Shown: in pieces, positions 47,344 to 55,961 of the stretch
Layout: each line of letters opens with the position of its first letter
How positions within the stretch are numbered: position 1 is the stretch's first letter
Assembly: GCF_030733425.1 (NCBI RefSeq)
Contig: NZ_JASHIZ010000017.1
Location: 1 to 64,000 of the forward strand
Origin: Roseovarius sp. MMSF_3350
GTDB lineage: Bacteria; Pseudomonadota; Alphaproteobacteria; Rhodobacterales; Rhodobacteraceae
Direction: 5' to 3'
Length of the DNA stretch: 64,000 nt
Program-made: the position numbers and the translations under genes
The notes under the pieces: model-generated
What the model was told of the DNA's origin: nothing
Seen by the model: the letters and a program-made list of their open reading frames with translations, nothing else
Databases searched by the model: none

Positions 47344-48924
47344 ATGAAAACCAAGACAGTCCTTGCCGCCGCTCTGCTCGCCACCACGGCGATGACCGGT
47401 GCCTCGGCCGAAACGCTGCGATGGGCCCGCGCGGGCGACTCGCTCACGCTCGACCCCCACGCCCAGAACGAGGGGCCGACGCACACCCTCTCGCACCAGA
47501 TCTACGAGCCGCTGATCATCCGCGACCACTCGGGCGAGTTTCAGGCCGCTCTGGCGACCGACTGGGCGCCCAAGGAAGGCGACCCGAACGTGTGGGTGTT
47601 CAACCTGCGCGAGGGCGTGACCTACCACGACGGCGCCGACTTCACCGCCGAGGACGTGGTCTTCTCGATCAACCGCGCCAAGTCGGAAACGTCGGCGATG
47701 AAGGAACTGCTGACCTCGATCACCGAGGTCCGCGCCGTTGACGACCACACCGTGGAATTCGTCACCGACGGTCCCAACCCGATCCTTCCGGCCAACCTCA
47801 CCAACCTCTTCATGATGGACAAGGGCTGGGCCGAGGAAAACGACGCCGTCGCCGTGCAGGACGTGGCAGGCGGGGAAACCACCTTTGCCTCCTCCAACAC
47901 CAACGGCACCGGCCCCTTTACCCTCGTCAGCCGTGAACCGGACGTGAAAACCGTGCTGGAAGCGAACGAGAACTACTGGGGCAAGGACGAGTTCGCGCTC
48001 GACGTGACCGAAATCGTCTACACCCCGATCCAGAACGCCGCCACCCGCGTGGCCGCGCTCTTGTCGGGCGAGGTCGATTTCATCCAGGACGTGCCCGTGC
48101 AGGATCTGGGCCGCGTCGGCGACACCGAAGGCCTTGTCGTCAAGACCGCGCCGCAGAACCGCGTGATCTTCTTCGGCATGAACATGGGCGCCGATGATAT
48201 CGAAAACGACGACGTCGATGGCGCCAACCCGCTGGCCGACGCCAAGGTGCGCAAGGCCATGTCCATGGCCATCAACCGCGACGCCATCAAACAGGTCGTC
48301 ATGCGCGACCAGTCCCAGCCCGCGGGCATGATCGCCCCGCCCTTCGTCAATGGCTGGAACGAGGAAATGGACAGCAGCGCCACCACCGACATCGAAGGCG
48401 CCAAGGCCCTGATGGAAGAGGCCGGCTATGGCGACGGCTTCAGCATCCAGCTCGACTGCCCGAACGACCGCTACGTCAACGACGAGGCGATCTGCCAGGC
48501 CGCCGTCGGAATGCTGGCGCAGATCGGCGTCACCGTGAACCTCGATGCCAAGCCCAAGGCACAGCACTTCCCGCTCATCGAAAACGGCGAGACGGACTTC
48601 TACATGCTGGGCTGGGGCGTTCCGACCTACGATTCGGAATACATCTTCAACTTCCTCGTCCACACCCGTGGCGGCGAACGCGGCAGCTGGAACGGCACGG
48701 GCTATTCCAACTCCGATATCGACGCCAAGATCGTCAGCCTCGCCTCCGAGACCGATCTCGAGGCACGCAACGCCACGATCAACGAGATCTGGCAGGTGGT
48801 TCAGGACGAACAGCTCTACATCCCGATCCACCACCAGGTGCTGAACTGGGGCATGACCGACGCGGTCGGCACCGAGGTCAGCCCCGAGGACGATCCCAAG
48901 TTCAAGTTCTTCGAGATGAACTAA
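47344..48924 (+). CDS. dppA: dipeptide/oligopeptide ABC transporter substrate-binding protein
   Basis: 526 residues. Signal peptide cleaved after GASA (residue 22-23), then an SBP_bac_5 fold: LTLDPHAQNEGPTHTLSHQIYEPL, the WVFNLREGVTYHDG motif and FTAEDVVFSINRA near residue 100. The family binds peptides, but also opines, glutathione and nickel. GGGAGA precedes the start. First gene of dppABCDF, followed by a strong hairpin before the permease. Confidence 0.92.
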   Translation: MKTKTVLAAALLATTAMTGASAETLRWARAGDSLTLDPHAQNEGPTHTLSHQIYEPLIIRDHSGEFQAALATDWAPKEGDPNVWVFNLREGVTYHDGADFTAEDVVFSINRAKSETSAMKELLTSITEVRAVDDHTVEFVTDGPNPILPANLTNLFMMDKGWAEENDAVAVQDVAGGETTFASSNTNGTGPFTLVSREPDVKTVLEANENYWGKDEFALDVTEIVYTPIQNAATRVAALLSGEVDFIQDVPVQDLGRVGDTEGLVVKTAPQNRVIFFGMNMGADDIENDDVDGANPLADAKVRKAMSMAINRDAIKQVVMRDQSQPAGMIAPPFVNGWNEEMDSSATTDIEGAKALMEEAGYGDGFSIQLDCPNDRYVNDEAICQAAVGMLAQIGVTVNLDAKPKAQHFPLIENGETDFYMLGWGVPTYDSEYIFNFLVHTRGGERGSWNGTGYSNSDIDAKIVSLASETDLEARNATINEIWQVVQDEQLYIPIHHQVLNWGMTDAVGTEVSPEDDPKFKFFEMN

Positions 48925-48931
48925 GCCAATC

Positions 48932-48968
48932 GCGGGCGGCCTCCCGGGGCCGCCCGCCCCCCCCCCCC
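48932..48968 (+). other. intercistronic hairpin and 12-C tract after dppA
   Basis: GCGGGCGGCC (48932-48941) and GGCCGCCCGC (48948-48957) are perfect arms of 10 bp with a 6-base loop; a run of 12 C (48957-48968) follows. There is no T-tract. It fits a decay barrier that keeps dppA message high. The C tract resembles the one at the start of the window. Confidence 0.7.
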
Positions 48969-49021
48969 GCCGTCACAGCCAGCAAAACAACCGCGCGTGA
49001 CGACCGCTTCGGGGACGAAAC

Positions 49022-50008
49022 ATGCTAGCTTACATCATCCGGCGCGTGGCCCAGTCCGTGCTCGTGCTTCTCGTGGTGGGCCTCGTGGCCTTTGCCATGT
49101 TCCGCTTTGTCGGCGATCCCGTCGACAACATGCTCGGCCAGGAACGCACCATCGCCGACATCGAACGCCTGCGCTCCGAACTCGGCCTCGACCAGAATTT
49201 CGTCGTTCAGTACTACAAGTTTCTGACCAACGCCGTGCAGGGCAATTTCGGCCTCAGCTACCGGCAGGGGCGGCCCGTGGCCGACATCCTGATCGAACGC
49301 CTGCCCGCCACGCTTGAACTCGCCTTCGTGTCCGGCCTGCTGGCGCTGGTCGGCGGCATCGCACTCGGAATCTACACTGCAATCCGAAGGCGGGGGATAT
49401 CGGCCAACGTAATCATGACCGCCTCGCTCATCGGGGTGTCACTCCCGACATTCCTGATCGGCATCCTGCTGATCTACGTCTTTTCTGTCGAGCTCGGCTG
49501 GCTCCCCAGCTTCGGCCGGGGGCAGGTGACCTGGGTCAACGGCTGGTCCACCGGCTTTCTCACCAAGTCCGGCCTTCAGGCACTCATCCTGCCCGCCATC
49601 ACGCTGGGCCTCTACCAGATGACCCTGATCATGCGGCTCGTGCGCACCGAAATGCTCGAGGTGCTGCGCATGGACTACATCCGTTTCGCCCGCGCCCGCG
49701 GCATTCGCGAACGCGCGATCAACTTCCGCCACGCGCTGAAGAACACGCTGGTGCCCGTCATCACCATCACCGGGCTTCAGCTGGGCTCAATCATCGCCTT
49801 CGCCATCATCACCGAAACCGTGTTCCAGTGGCCCGGCGTCGGCCTGCTCTTCATCAACGCGATCCAGTTCGTCGATATCCCCGTCATGGCCGCCTACCTG
49901 ATGATGATCTCCGTCATGTTCGTGGGCATCAACCTCATTGTCGACATGCTCTATTTCGCCATAGACCCGCGCCTGCGCGTGGACCGTAGCGCTGCAGGAG
50001 GCCACTGA
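49022..50008 (+). CDS. dppB: dipeptide-type ABC transporter permease (DppB family)
   Basis: 328 residues with the DppB layout: an N-terminal helix, a periplasmic segment with LGQERTIADIERLRSELGLD, then the membrane core with the RLVRTEMLEVLRMDYIRFARARG coupling loop (EAA motif) and HALKNTLVPVITITG. Its stop overlaps dppC (TGATG). Forms the pore with DppC in the inner membrane. Confidence 0.93.
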   Translation: MLAYIIRRVAQSVLVLLVVGLVAFAMFRFVGDPVDNMLGQERTIADIERLRSELGLDQNFVVQYYKFLTNAVQGNFGLSYRQGRPVADILIERLPATLELAFVSGLLALVGGIALGIYTAIRRRGISANVIMTASLIGVSLPTFLIGILLIYVFSVELGWLPSFGRGQVTWVNGWSTGFLTKSGLQALILPAITLGLYQMTLIMRLVRTEMLEVLRMDYIRFARARGIRERAINFRHALKNTLVPVITITGLQLGSIIAFAIITETVFQWPGVGLLFINAIQFVDIPVMAAYLMMISVMFVGINLIVDMLYFAIDPRLRVDRSAAGGH

Positions 50009-50964
50009 TGACCGATACCCCCATCACACCCCCGGCGCCGAAAGTCCGCGACAGCCGCTTCCGCCGCATCTGGGAAAGCGACTTCATCTGGTCCTTCCGG
50101 CACGCTCCGGTGGCCGTCGCCTCCTTTGCGGTCGTGCTGATCCTGATCCTTTCGGCCATCTTCGCGCCGCTCATCGCGCCTTTCGACCCGTTCAACCCCG
50201 CGTCCCTGAACCTGATGAACGGCTTCACCCCTCCGGGCGAGCCCAACGCCTTTACCGGCGACACCTTCTTTCTGGGCACCGACGACCAGGGCCGCGACGT
50301 GTTTTCCACCATCCTCTACGGCATGCGGATCTCGCTTTTCGTGGGCTTCGCGGCGGTGTTCCTCGCCATGCTGATCGGCGTCACGCTTGGACTTCTCGCC
50401 GGCTATGTCGGCGGCTGGACCGAGACGATAATCATGCGCATCGCCGATGTGCAGCTGACCTTCCCGGCCATCCTCGTGGCCATGCTGATCTTCGGCATCG
50501 CCAAGGGCATCACGCCCCCCGCCTACCGCGACCAGATGGCGATCTGGGTACTGATCCTCGCCATCGGCCTTTCCGACTGGGTGCAGTTCGCCCGCGTCGT
50601 GCGCGGCACGACGCTGGTGGAAAAGAACAAGGAATACGTCCAGGCCGCCCGCCTCATCGGACGCTCGCCCTTCGTCATCATGCTCAAGCACATCCTGCCA
50701 AACGTGCTGAACCCGGTGCTGGTCATCGCCACGATTTCGCTGGCGCTGGCCATCATCGCCGAGGCCACGCTCAGCTTCCTCGGCGTCGGCGCGCCCCCTA
50801 CGAAACCCTCGCTCGGCACGCTCATCCGCATCGGGCAGGAGTTCATGTTCTCCGGCGAATGGTGGATCCTGCTCTTCCCCGCCGGCACCCTGCTGGCGCT
50901 GGCGCTGTCGATCAACCTTCTGGGCGACTGGCTGCGTGATGCACTGAACCCGAGGCTCAGATGA
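50008..50964 (+). CDS. dppC: dipeptide-type ABC transporter permease (DppC family)
   Basis: 318 residues. An N-terminal OppC-type cytoplasmic segment and first helix, HLGTDxxGRD-like FFLGTDDQGRDVF, and the coupling loop TLVEKNKEYVQAARLIGRS, all typical of DppC. The last helix is followed by a short tail (LGDWLRDALNPRLR) standard for the family. Coupled to dppB by overlap. A 364-base gap before dppD holds a small gene on the other strand. Confidence 0.93.
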   Translation: MTDTPITPPAPKVRDSRFRRIWESDFIWSFRHAPVAVASFAVVLILILSAIFAPLIAPFDPFNPASLNLMNGFTPPGEPNAFTGDTFFLGTDDQGRDVFSTILYGMRISLFVGFAAVFLAMLIGVTLGLLAGYVGGWTETIIMRIADVQLTFPAILVAMLIFGIAKGITPPAYRDQMAIWVLILAIGLSDWVQFARVVRGTTLVEKNKEYVQAARLIGRSPFVIMLKHILPNVLNPVLVIATISLALAIIAEATLSFLGVGAPPTKPSLGTLIRIGQEFMFSGEWWILLFPAGTLLALALSINLLGDWLRDALNPRLR

Positions 50965-51002
50965 CGGTCTCGCCGCCGCATATCCATGGCCGCCCCCCGC
51001 GG

Positions 51003-51170
51003 TCACTCCGCCTCGTCGTCGGCCTCGTCGATGCACCAACGGTCGCCCACTGCGACCCATGCGATGTCGCCTTCGGTGGCGTGCACCGTCACCGTGCCTG
51101 CCTCCGTCGACAATATGCTTGCACCGATTGTCGTCAGGAACAGCGCAAACGCTTCGCTGGTCAAACACAT
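51003..51170 (-). CDS. small protein of unknown function, antisense within the dpp operon
   Basis: 55 residues from ATG 51170, which has an almost ideal ribosome site (AAGGAGGTG) 5 bases upstream. The protein is acidic, starts with MCLTSEAFALFLTTIG and ends EADDEAE, with a middle part (TVTVHATEGDIAWVAV) that could form beta strands. It reads against dppC-dppD in the gap between them. No family recognised. The ribosome site makes this a real gene candidate rather than a shadow frame. Confidence 0.6.
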   Translation of the reverse strand: MCLTSEAFALFLTTIGASILSTEAGTVTVHATEGDIAWVAVGDRWCIDEADDEAE

Positions 51171-51328
51171 GACACACCTCCTTCGGGCCCGCGCCTCGTC
51201 GGCGCTTTCAGCGCCTTCCGCCATCATGCAACGGCGCGCACGTCCCACTGGTTAAGATACAGTGCGCCGCCCGAATGTCCCGAAAAGCCGGGGCAACACT
51301 CCGTGAAGCCTGCGAAAGGTCGCCCCGC

Positions 51329-52324
51329 ATGACCGACACCCCCACCCTCTCCGTCCGCGATCTGACCGTGGAAATCCCCACCCGCCACGGCATCCTGCGC
51401 CCCGTCGATCATGTCAGCTACGACATCCGCGCCGGCGAGATCCTGGGCGTCGTGGGCGAATCCGGCGCGGGCAAATCCATGACCGGCAACGCCGTGATCG
51501 GCCTGCTGGACCCGCCCGCCCGCATCACCGGCGGCGAGGTCCTGTTGAAGGGCGAGCCGATCCACGACATCCCCCGCGCCAGGCTGCGCCGCCTGCGGGG
51601 CAAGCATATGGGCATGATCTTCCAGGACCCGCTGACGTCGCTGAACCCGCTGCTGACCATCGGCGACCAGCTGACCGAAACCATTACCGAACACCTGAAC
51701 GTGGGCCAGGACGAGGCCCGCAAACGCGCCATCGCGGCGCTGGACGAGGTCGGCATCCCCGCCGCCTCCGCCCGCATCGGCAGCTACCCGCACGAGTTTT
51801 CCGGCGGCATGCGCCAGCGCGTCGTCATCGCCCTCGCTCTCTGCGCCGAACCGGAACTGGTCATCGCCGACGAGCCCACCACCGCCCTCGACGTCTCCGT
51901 CCAGGCCCAGATCGTGGCGCTTCTGAAACGCCTCTGCCGCGAACGCGGCGTCGCCGTCATGCTGGTCACCCACGACATGGGCGTGATCGCCGAGGCCGCC
52001 GACCGCGTCGCCGTCATGTATGCCGGCCGCCTGGCCGAACTTGGCCCGGTGCGCGAGGTCATCACCAACGCGCACCACCCCTATACCGCGGGCCTCATGG
52101 CCTCCACGCCGCTCGCCAGCGTGGGCCAGAAGCGCCTGAAACAGATCCCCGGCGCGATGCCGCGCCTGGGCGCCCTGCCCGACGGCTGCGCCTTTCATCC
52201 CCGCTGCGAATACGCGCAGGACAAATGCCGCCGCGATCCGGGCCCCAGCCTTCAGGCCTGCGATGGCCGCGCCGCCTGCTGGTTCCCCCTCGGCACCACG
52301 CAAAAGGAGGACACCGTCGCATGA
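51329..52324 (+). CDS. dppD: dipeptide-type ABC transporter ATP-binding protein (DppD family)
   Basis: 331 residues. Walker A GESGAGKS, Q-loop FQDPLTSLNPLLTIGDQ, signature EFSGGMRQR, Walker B IADEPTTALDVS, and a C-terminal oligopeptide-transporter extension with the CAFHPRCEYAQDKC cysteines that can hold an iron-sulfur cluster in this group. ATG 51329 is inside a longer frame without a ribosome site. Couples by 4 bases to dppF. Confidence 0.93.
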   Translation: MTDTPTLSVRDLTVEIPTRHGILRPVDHVSYDIRAGEILGVVGESGAGKSMTGNAVIGLLDPPARITGGEVLLKGEPIHDIPRARLRRLRGKHMGMIFQDPLTSLNPLLTIGDQLTETITEHLNVGQDEARKRAIAALDEVGIPAASARIGSYPHEFSGGMRQRVVIALALCAEPELVIADEPTTALDVSVQAQIVALLKRLCRERGVAVMLVTHDMGVIAEAADRVAVMYAGRLAELGPVREVITNAHHPYTAGLMASTPLASVGQKRLKQIPGAMPRLGALPDGCAFHPRCEYAQDKCRRDPGPSLQACDGRAACWFPLGTTQKEDTVA

Positions 52325-53286
52325 GCGCCCTGATCTCCATCCGCAACCTCACCCGCCGCTTCGACGTCTCGAAACCCTGGCTCAACCGCGTGATCGAGCG
52401 GCTGAACAAGGCGTATCTGACGGCCGTGTCCGACGTCTCCTTCGATATCGAGGAAAACAGCGTCTATGCGCTGGTGGGCGAAAGCGGCTCTGGCAAGTCC
52501 ACCATCGGCAAGATCGTCGTCGGCCTCACGCCCCCCTCCGAGGGCAGCGTAAAGATCAACGGCACCGATCTGGCGACCGAAACCGACGCCGCCAAGATCG
52601 AGGCCGTCCGCGACGAGATCCAGATGATCTTTCAGGATCCCTACGCCTCGCTCAACCCGCGCTGGCGGGTACGCGACATCATCGCCGAACCCGTCGCGGC
52701 CAAGGGCGGCGAGACATCCGGCCTTGCCGAACGCCTGCTGGAACAGGTGGGGCTTTCGGCGGCGGACGCCTCCAAGTACCCGCACGAGTTCTCCGGTGGT
52801 CAGCGCCAGAGGATCTGCATCGCCCGCGCGCTCGCCTCCGAACCCAAGATCATCGTCTGCGACGAACCCACCTCGGCGCTTGATGTCTCGGTTCAAAGCC
52901 AGGTCCTCAACCTCATGTCCGACCTGCGCGAGGAATTCGGCCTTACCTATCTCTTCATCAGCCACGACCTGACCGTCGTGCGCCACATGGCCGACCGCAT
53001 CGGCGTACTCTATCTCGGCCGCCTGGTCGAGGAAGCCCCCCGCGAGGCGCTCTTCACCGACCCCAAGCATCCCTATACGCAGATGCTCTTCGATGCGGCC
53101 CCCCGCATGGATGCCTTCGGGCGCGAGGTCGATCCCCCCAAGGGCGAGATTCCCGACGCGATCAACCCGCCATCGGGCTGCGCCTTCCACCCGCGCTGCC
53201 CCATCGCCATCGACAGATGCAGCAAGGAACGCCCCGAAATGCGCCTTCTGGGCCAGACCCGCGTCGCCTGCCACCGGGCGGAATAA
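52321..53286 (+). CDS. dppF: dipeptide-type ABC transporter ATP-binding protein (DppF family)
   Basis: 321 residues. Walker A GESGSGKST, Q-loop FQDPYASLNPRWRVRDI, signature EFSGGQRQRI, Walker B VCDEPTSALDVS, and the C-terminal CAFHPRCPIAIDRC segment. Begins in a 4-base overlap with dppD. Forms a heterodimer with DppD and powers uptake through DppBC. Confidence 0.93.
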   Translation: MSALISIRNLTRRFDVSKPWLNRVIERLNKAYLTAVSDVSFDIEENSVYALVGESGSGKSTIGKIVVGLTPPSEGSVKINGTDLATETDAAKIEAVRDEIQMIFQDPYASLNPRWRVRDIIAEPVAAKGGETSGLAERLLEQVGLSAADASKYPHEFSGGQRQRICIARALASEPKIIVCDEPTSALDVSVQSQVLNLMSDLREEFGLTYLFISHDLTVVRHMADRIGVLYLGRLVEEAPREALFTDPKHPYTQMLFDAAPRMDAFGREVDPPKGEIPDAINPPSGCAFHPRCPIAIDRCSKERPEMRLLGQTRVACHRAE

Positions 53287-53466
53287 GAGACCCGAAGGCC
53301 GAGGCGCCCCCTCCGCCCCGCGCGCCAGACCTTGTTTTCAAGGCAGGACATTTTGCGCCATTACCGCATATTGGAAATATCACTTTACCAATTTGCCGGT
53401 TTGCCATTACGCTCGGAAGCGTCGGAAACCTGAAAATACAGGACCGGCACGAATGGGAGGAAACAC
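53287..53466 (+). promoter_or_regulatory. promoter region of the third TRAP operon
   Basis: A near-palindrome, TTGGAAA...TTTACCAA (53371-53391), lies about 80 bases before dctP in an AT-rich stretch (53340-53420). A good ribosome site (GGGAGGA) precedes ATG 53467. Operator role inferred from symmetry and position only. Confidence 0.4.
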
Positions 53467-54567
53467 ATGACCAACAAATTGACCACGCGGCGCAACGCGC
53501 TGCGCACGATTGCCGGTGCGGGTGCCGCCACCCTGGCCGCGCCCCATGTCGCAGGCGCTCAGGCCAACGGCACCACCTGGAAAATCCAGACAAGCTGGCC
53601 CGGCGGCGCCGGACTTCAGATCTTCCGCGACTGGTGCGGCACCATCGCCGAGAAAACCGGCGGCGAACTGACGTTCCAGCCCTTCGGCGCCAATGACGTC
53701 GTGGGCGACTTCCAGCTTTACGACGCGGTGAAGAACGGCGTGCTCGAGGCTGTGAACCCCTTCACCATCTACGCCCAGGGCATCATTCCGGCGGCGACGT
53801 TCCTGACGTCCATCCCGCTCGGCATGCGCAACCCGCATGAATTCGACGTGTTCTACTACGGCCTCGGCGGCATCGACATCGCGCGCGAGCTCTACGCCGC
53901 ACAGGGCCTGCATTTCGTCGGCCCCGTGCACCACGGCCCGAACATCATCCACTCCAAGGTTCCGATCCGCTCGATCGACGACTTCGCCGGCCGCAAGATG
54001 CGCCTGCCCGGCGGCATGGTCGCCGAGATCTTCAACGAGATCGGCGCCGAAACCACGGTTCTGCCCGGCTCGGAAATCTTCCCGGCGCTGGAGAAAGGCA
54101 CCATCGACGTGGCCGACTACGTGGGCCCCGCCGTGAACTACGCCCTCGGCTTCAGCCAGGTCACCGATTACATCGTCATGGGCCCTCCGGGCTTCATGTC
54201 GCTCTATCAGCCGGTCGACACCATGGACATCACCGTGGGCATGGACGCGTGGGAGGCCCTCTCGCCCGAGATGAAGCAATTCGTCGAGATGGAAACCCAT
54301 GTCTATTCCGACATGCACCACGCCGCGATCCAGGCCGCCGACCAGGAAGCCTGGGAAAAGTTCGAGGCCGACGGCACCGAGGTCACCCGCCTGTCACAAG
54401 ACGACGTGGCCCTGATGACAGAGGTCGCCGTGCCGATCTGGTTCGACTACGCCAACCGCGACCCGCAGGCCGCCCGTGTCTTCAAGATTCAGCTTGATTA
54501 CATGCAGTCCGGCTCGCTGGGCTATGTCGACCCGGCACTGACCGAGGGACTCGAGCTCAAGCTCTGA
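53467..54567 (+). CDS. TRAP transporter substrate-binding protein, Tat-exported (DctP family)
   Basis: 366 residues. The N-terminus TTRRNALRTIAGAGAATLAAP has the twin arginine followed by a hydrophobic stretch of a Tat signal, cleaved near AGAQA. The mature part has WKIQTSWPGGAG, the FAGRKMRLPGG motif with the ligand-binding Arg, and a GSEIFPALEKGTIDVAD segment, all close to TakP-like 2-oxoacid binding proteins of Rhodobacter. An oxo- or hydroxy-acid ligand is the best guess. A hairpin and T-stretch follow the gene. Confidence 0.92.
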   Translation: MTNKLTTRRNALRTIAGAGAATLAAPHVAGAQANGTTWKIQTSWPGGAGLQIFRDWCGTIAEKTGGELTFQPFGANDVVGDFQLYDAVKNGVLEAVNPFTIYAQGIIPAATFLTSIPLGMRNPHEFDVFYYGLGGIDIARELYAAQGLHFVGPVHHGPNIIHSKVPIRSIDDFAGRKMRLPGGMVAEIFNEIGAETTVLPGSEIFPALEKGTIDVADYVGPAVNYALGFSQVTDYIVMGPPGFMSLYQPVDTMDITVGMDAWEALSPEMKQFVEMETHVYSDMHHAAIQAADQEAWEKFEADGTEVTRLSQDDVALMTEVAVPIWFDYANRDPQAARVFKIQLDYMQSGSLGYVDPALTEGLELKL

Positions 54568-54581
54568 TCCCCGACCGATCC

Positions 54582-54617
54582 GCCGCCCGGGGGCCACGTG
54601 CCCGCGGGCGGCATTTT
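54582..54617 (+). terminator. attenuator-like hairpin after dctP
   Basis: GCCGCCCG (54582-54589) and CGGGCGGC (54605-54612) flank an inner GC-rich segment that can pair further, followed by ATTTTT. It looks like a leaky terminator that would lower expression of the following permease genes relative to dctP. Confidence 0.6.
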
Positions 54618-54645
54618 TCAACGCTTTCAACGAGTGAGGACCGTA

Positions 54646-55956
54646 ATGCCGGGGCTCAGCTTCACGCTGCCGCATTGGCTGTACTGGGTAGGACTGATAA
54701 TCTTCCCCATCATCGCGATGATCCTGTCGCGCCGACCACAGCCCGAAGAGAAACGCTACACCCTGCCACTGGCCTACATGATCGCCGTCACCGGCGGCAT
54801 CCTCGGCCTGCACCGCTTTTATCTCAAGAGCTTGTGGGGCCTGGTCTTCATCCCGATCTTCCTGTTCATCCTCTACGCCAACGCGCAGACCCAGGACGCC
54901 CGCACCATCCTGTCGGGCTTCGACAACGAGCTGCGCGTGGCCCAGAGGGTGATCGACCGCGAACAGGGCCGCGTCGAAGAGGCCCGTGCCGACCTGCCCG
55001 ACCTTCAGGCCGCCTATGACGAGGCCGAGGAAGGCAGCTTCACCCAGCGCGCCGCCGAACGCCGCCTGGACCGGGCGAAGGAGACGCTAGACAGCGGCGC
55101 GGCCCGGCTTGAGGAGGCCCAGGCCTCGCTGGAAGAGATCCGCCCGCAACAGGTCGAGGCGTTCCGCGCCCGCGCCTGGTGGGACAACGCCGCAGGCTAC
55201 GCCTTCTACGCCATCCTCGCCCTTCTGGCCATCGACCTGCTGCTGATGCCCATGCTGGTGCGCCGCGCGAACCGGCAGATCCCGCCCGAGGAAGTGTCCG
55301 AGACCGAAAAGGCCCTCGCCGCCCACGAGCAGGAGGAAGGCCCCAAACACGACAGCGACTATGCCGAGAACTGGATAGACCGCCTCTCGCTCTTCTGCGG
55401 CGAGTTCGTGGCCTACTGGGCCGTGATCGCCGTCTTCGTCTACTATTACGAGGTTCTGGCGCGCTATGTCTTCGGCTCGCCCACCAACTGGGCGCACGAG
55501 GCGATGTACCTGATGTTCGGGATGCAGTACCTTATCGCCGGGGCCTACGCGATGCTGACCGAAACCCACGTCCGCGTGGACATCTTCTATGCCCCGATGC
55601 GGAAAAAGAACAAGGCATGGGTCGACCTGCTGACCTCGATCTTCTTCTTCATCTTCGCCGGCACGCTGCTGGTCACCTCCTGGATCTTCGCCATGGACGC
55701 CATCGCGGTGCCGTCGGGCAACGCCGTCATCTCCGACTGGGCGCGCGGCCAGATCACCTTCGGCGAGATGGTCTCGGGCTTCGGCCTCGACCAGTGGACC
55801 AATCCCAACATCCGCTGGGGCGAGATCAGCTTCAACGAATGGGAAGTGCCGCTCTGGCCGATGAAATGGGTCATGGTCATGGGCGGGCTGCTGCTCGTCC
55901 TGCAAGGCATCTCGAAACTGTCGAAAGACATCCGTGAAATCGCACGGGGGAACTGA
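54646..55956 (+). CDS. TRAP small permease fused to a TM2-like domain and coiled coil
   Basis: 436 residues, over twice a normal DctQ. Residues 10-80 form two or three helices with GILGLHRFYL, like the GxxGxHxFY motif of TM2-domain proteins. Residues about 90-175 are a charged heptad-like region, followed by a helix near 185-210. Residues about 245-430 are the DctQ domain (NWAHEAMY, then an AMLTETHVRVDI segment). GAGTGAGGA precedes ATG 54646. It starts after the leaky terminator and is 5 bases from dctM. A fusion of a TM2 domain to DctQ is unusual; its extra part is probably cytoplasmic. Confidence 0.88.
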   Translation: MPGLSFTLPHWLYWVGLIIFPIIAMILSRRPQPEEKRYTLPLAYMIAVTGGILGLHRFYLKSLWGLVFIPIFLFILYANAQTQDARTILSGFDNELRVAQRVIDREQGRVEEARADLPDLQAAYDEAEEGSFTQRAAERRLDRAKETLDSGAARLEEAQASLEEIRPQQVEAFRARAWWDNAAGYAFYAILALLAIDLLLMPMLVRRANRQIPPEEVSETEKALAAHEQEEGPKHDSDYAENWIDRLSLFCGEFVAYWAVIAVFVYYYEVLARYVFGSPTNWAHEAMYLMFGMQYLIAGAYAMLTETHVRVDIFYAPMRKKNKAWVDLLTSIFFFIFAGTLLVTSWIFAMDAIAVPSGNAVISDWARGQITFGEMVSGFGLDQWTNPNIRWGEISFNEWEVPLWPMKWVMVMGGLLLVLQGISKLSKDIREIARGN

Positions 55957-55961
55957 GGCAC

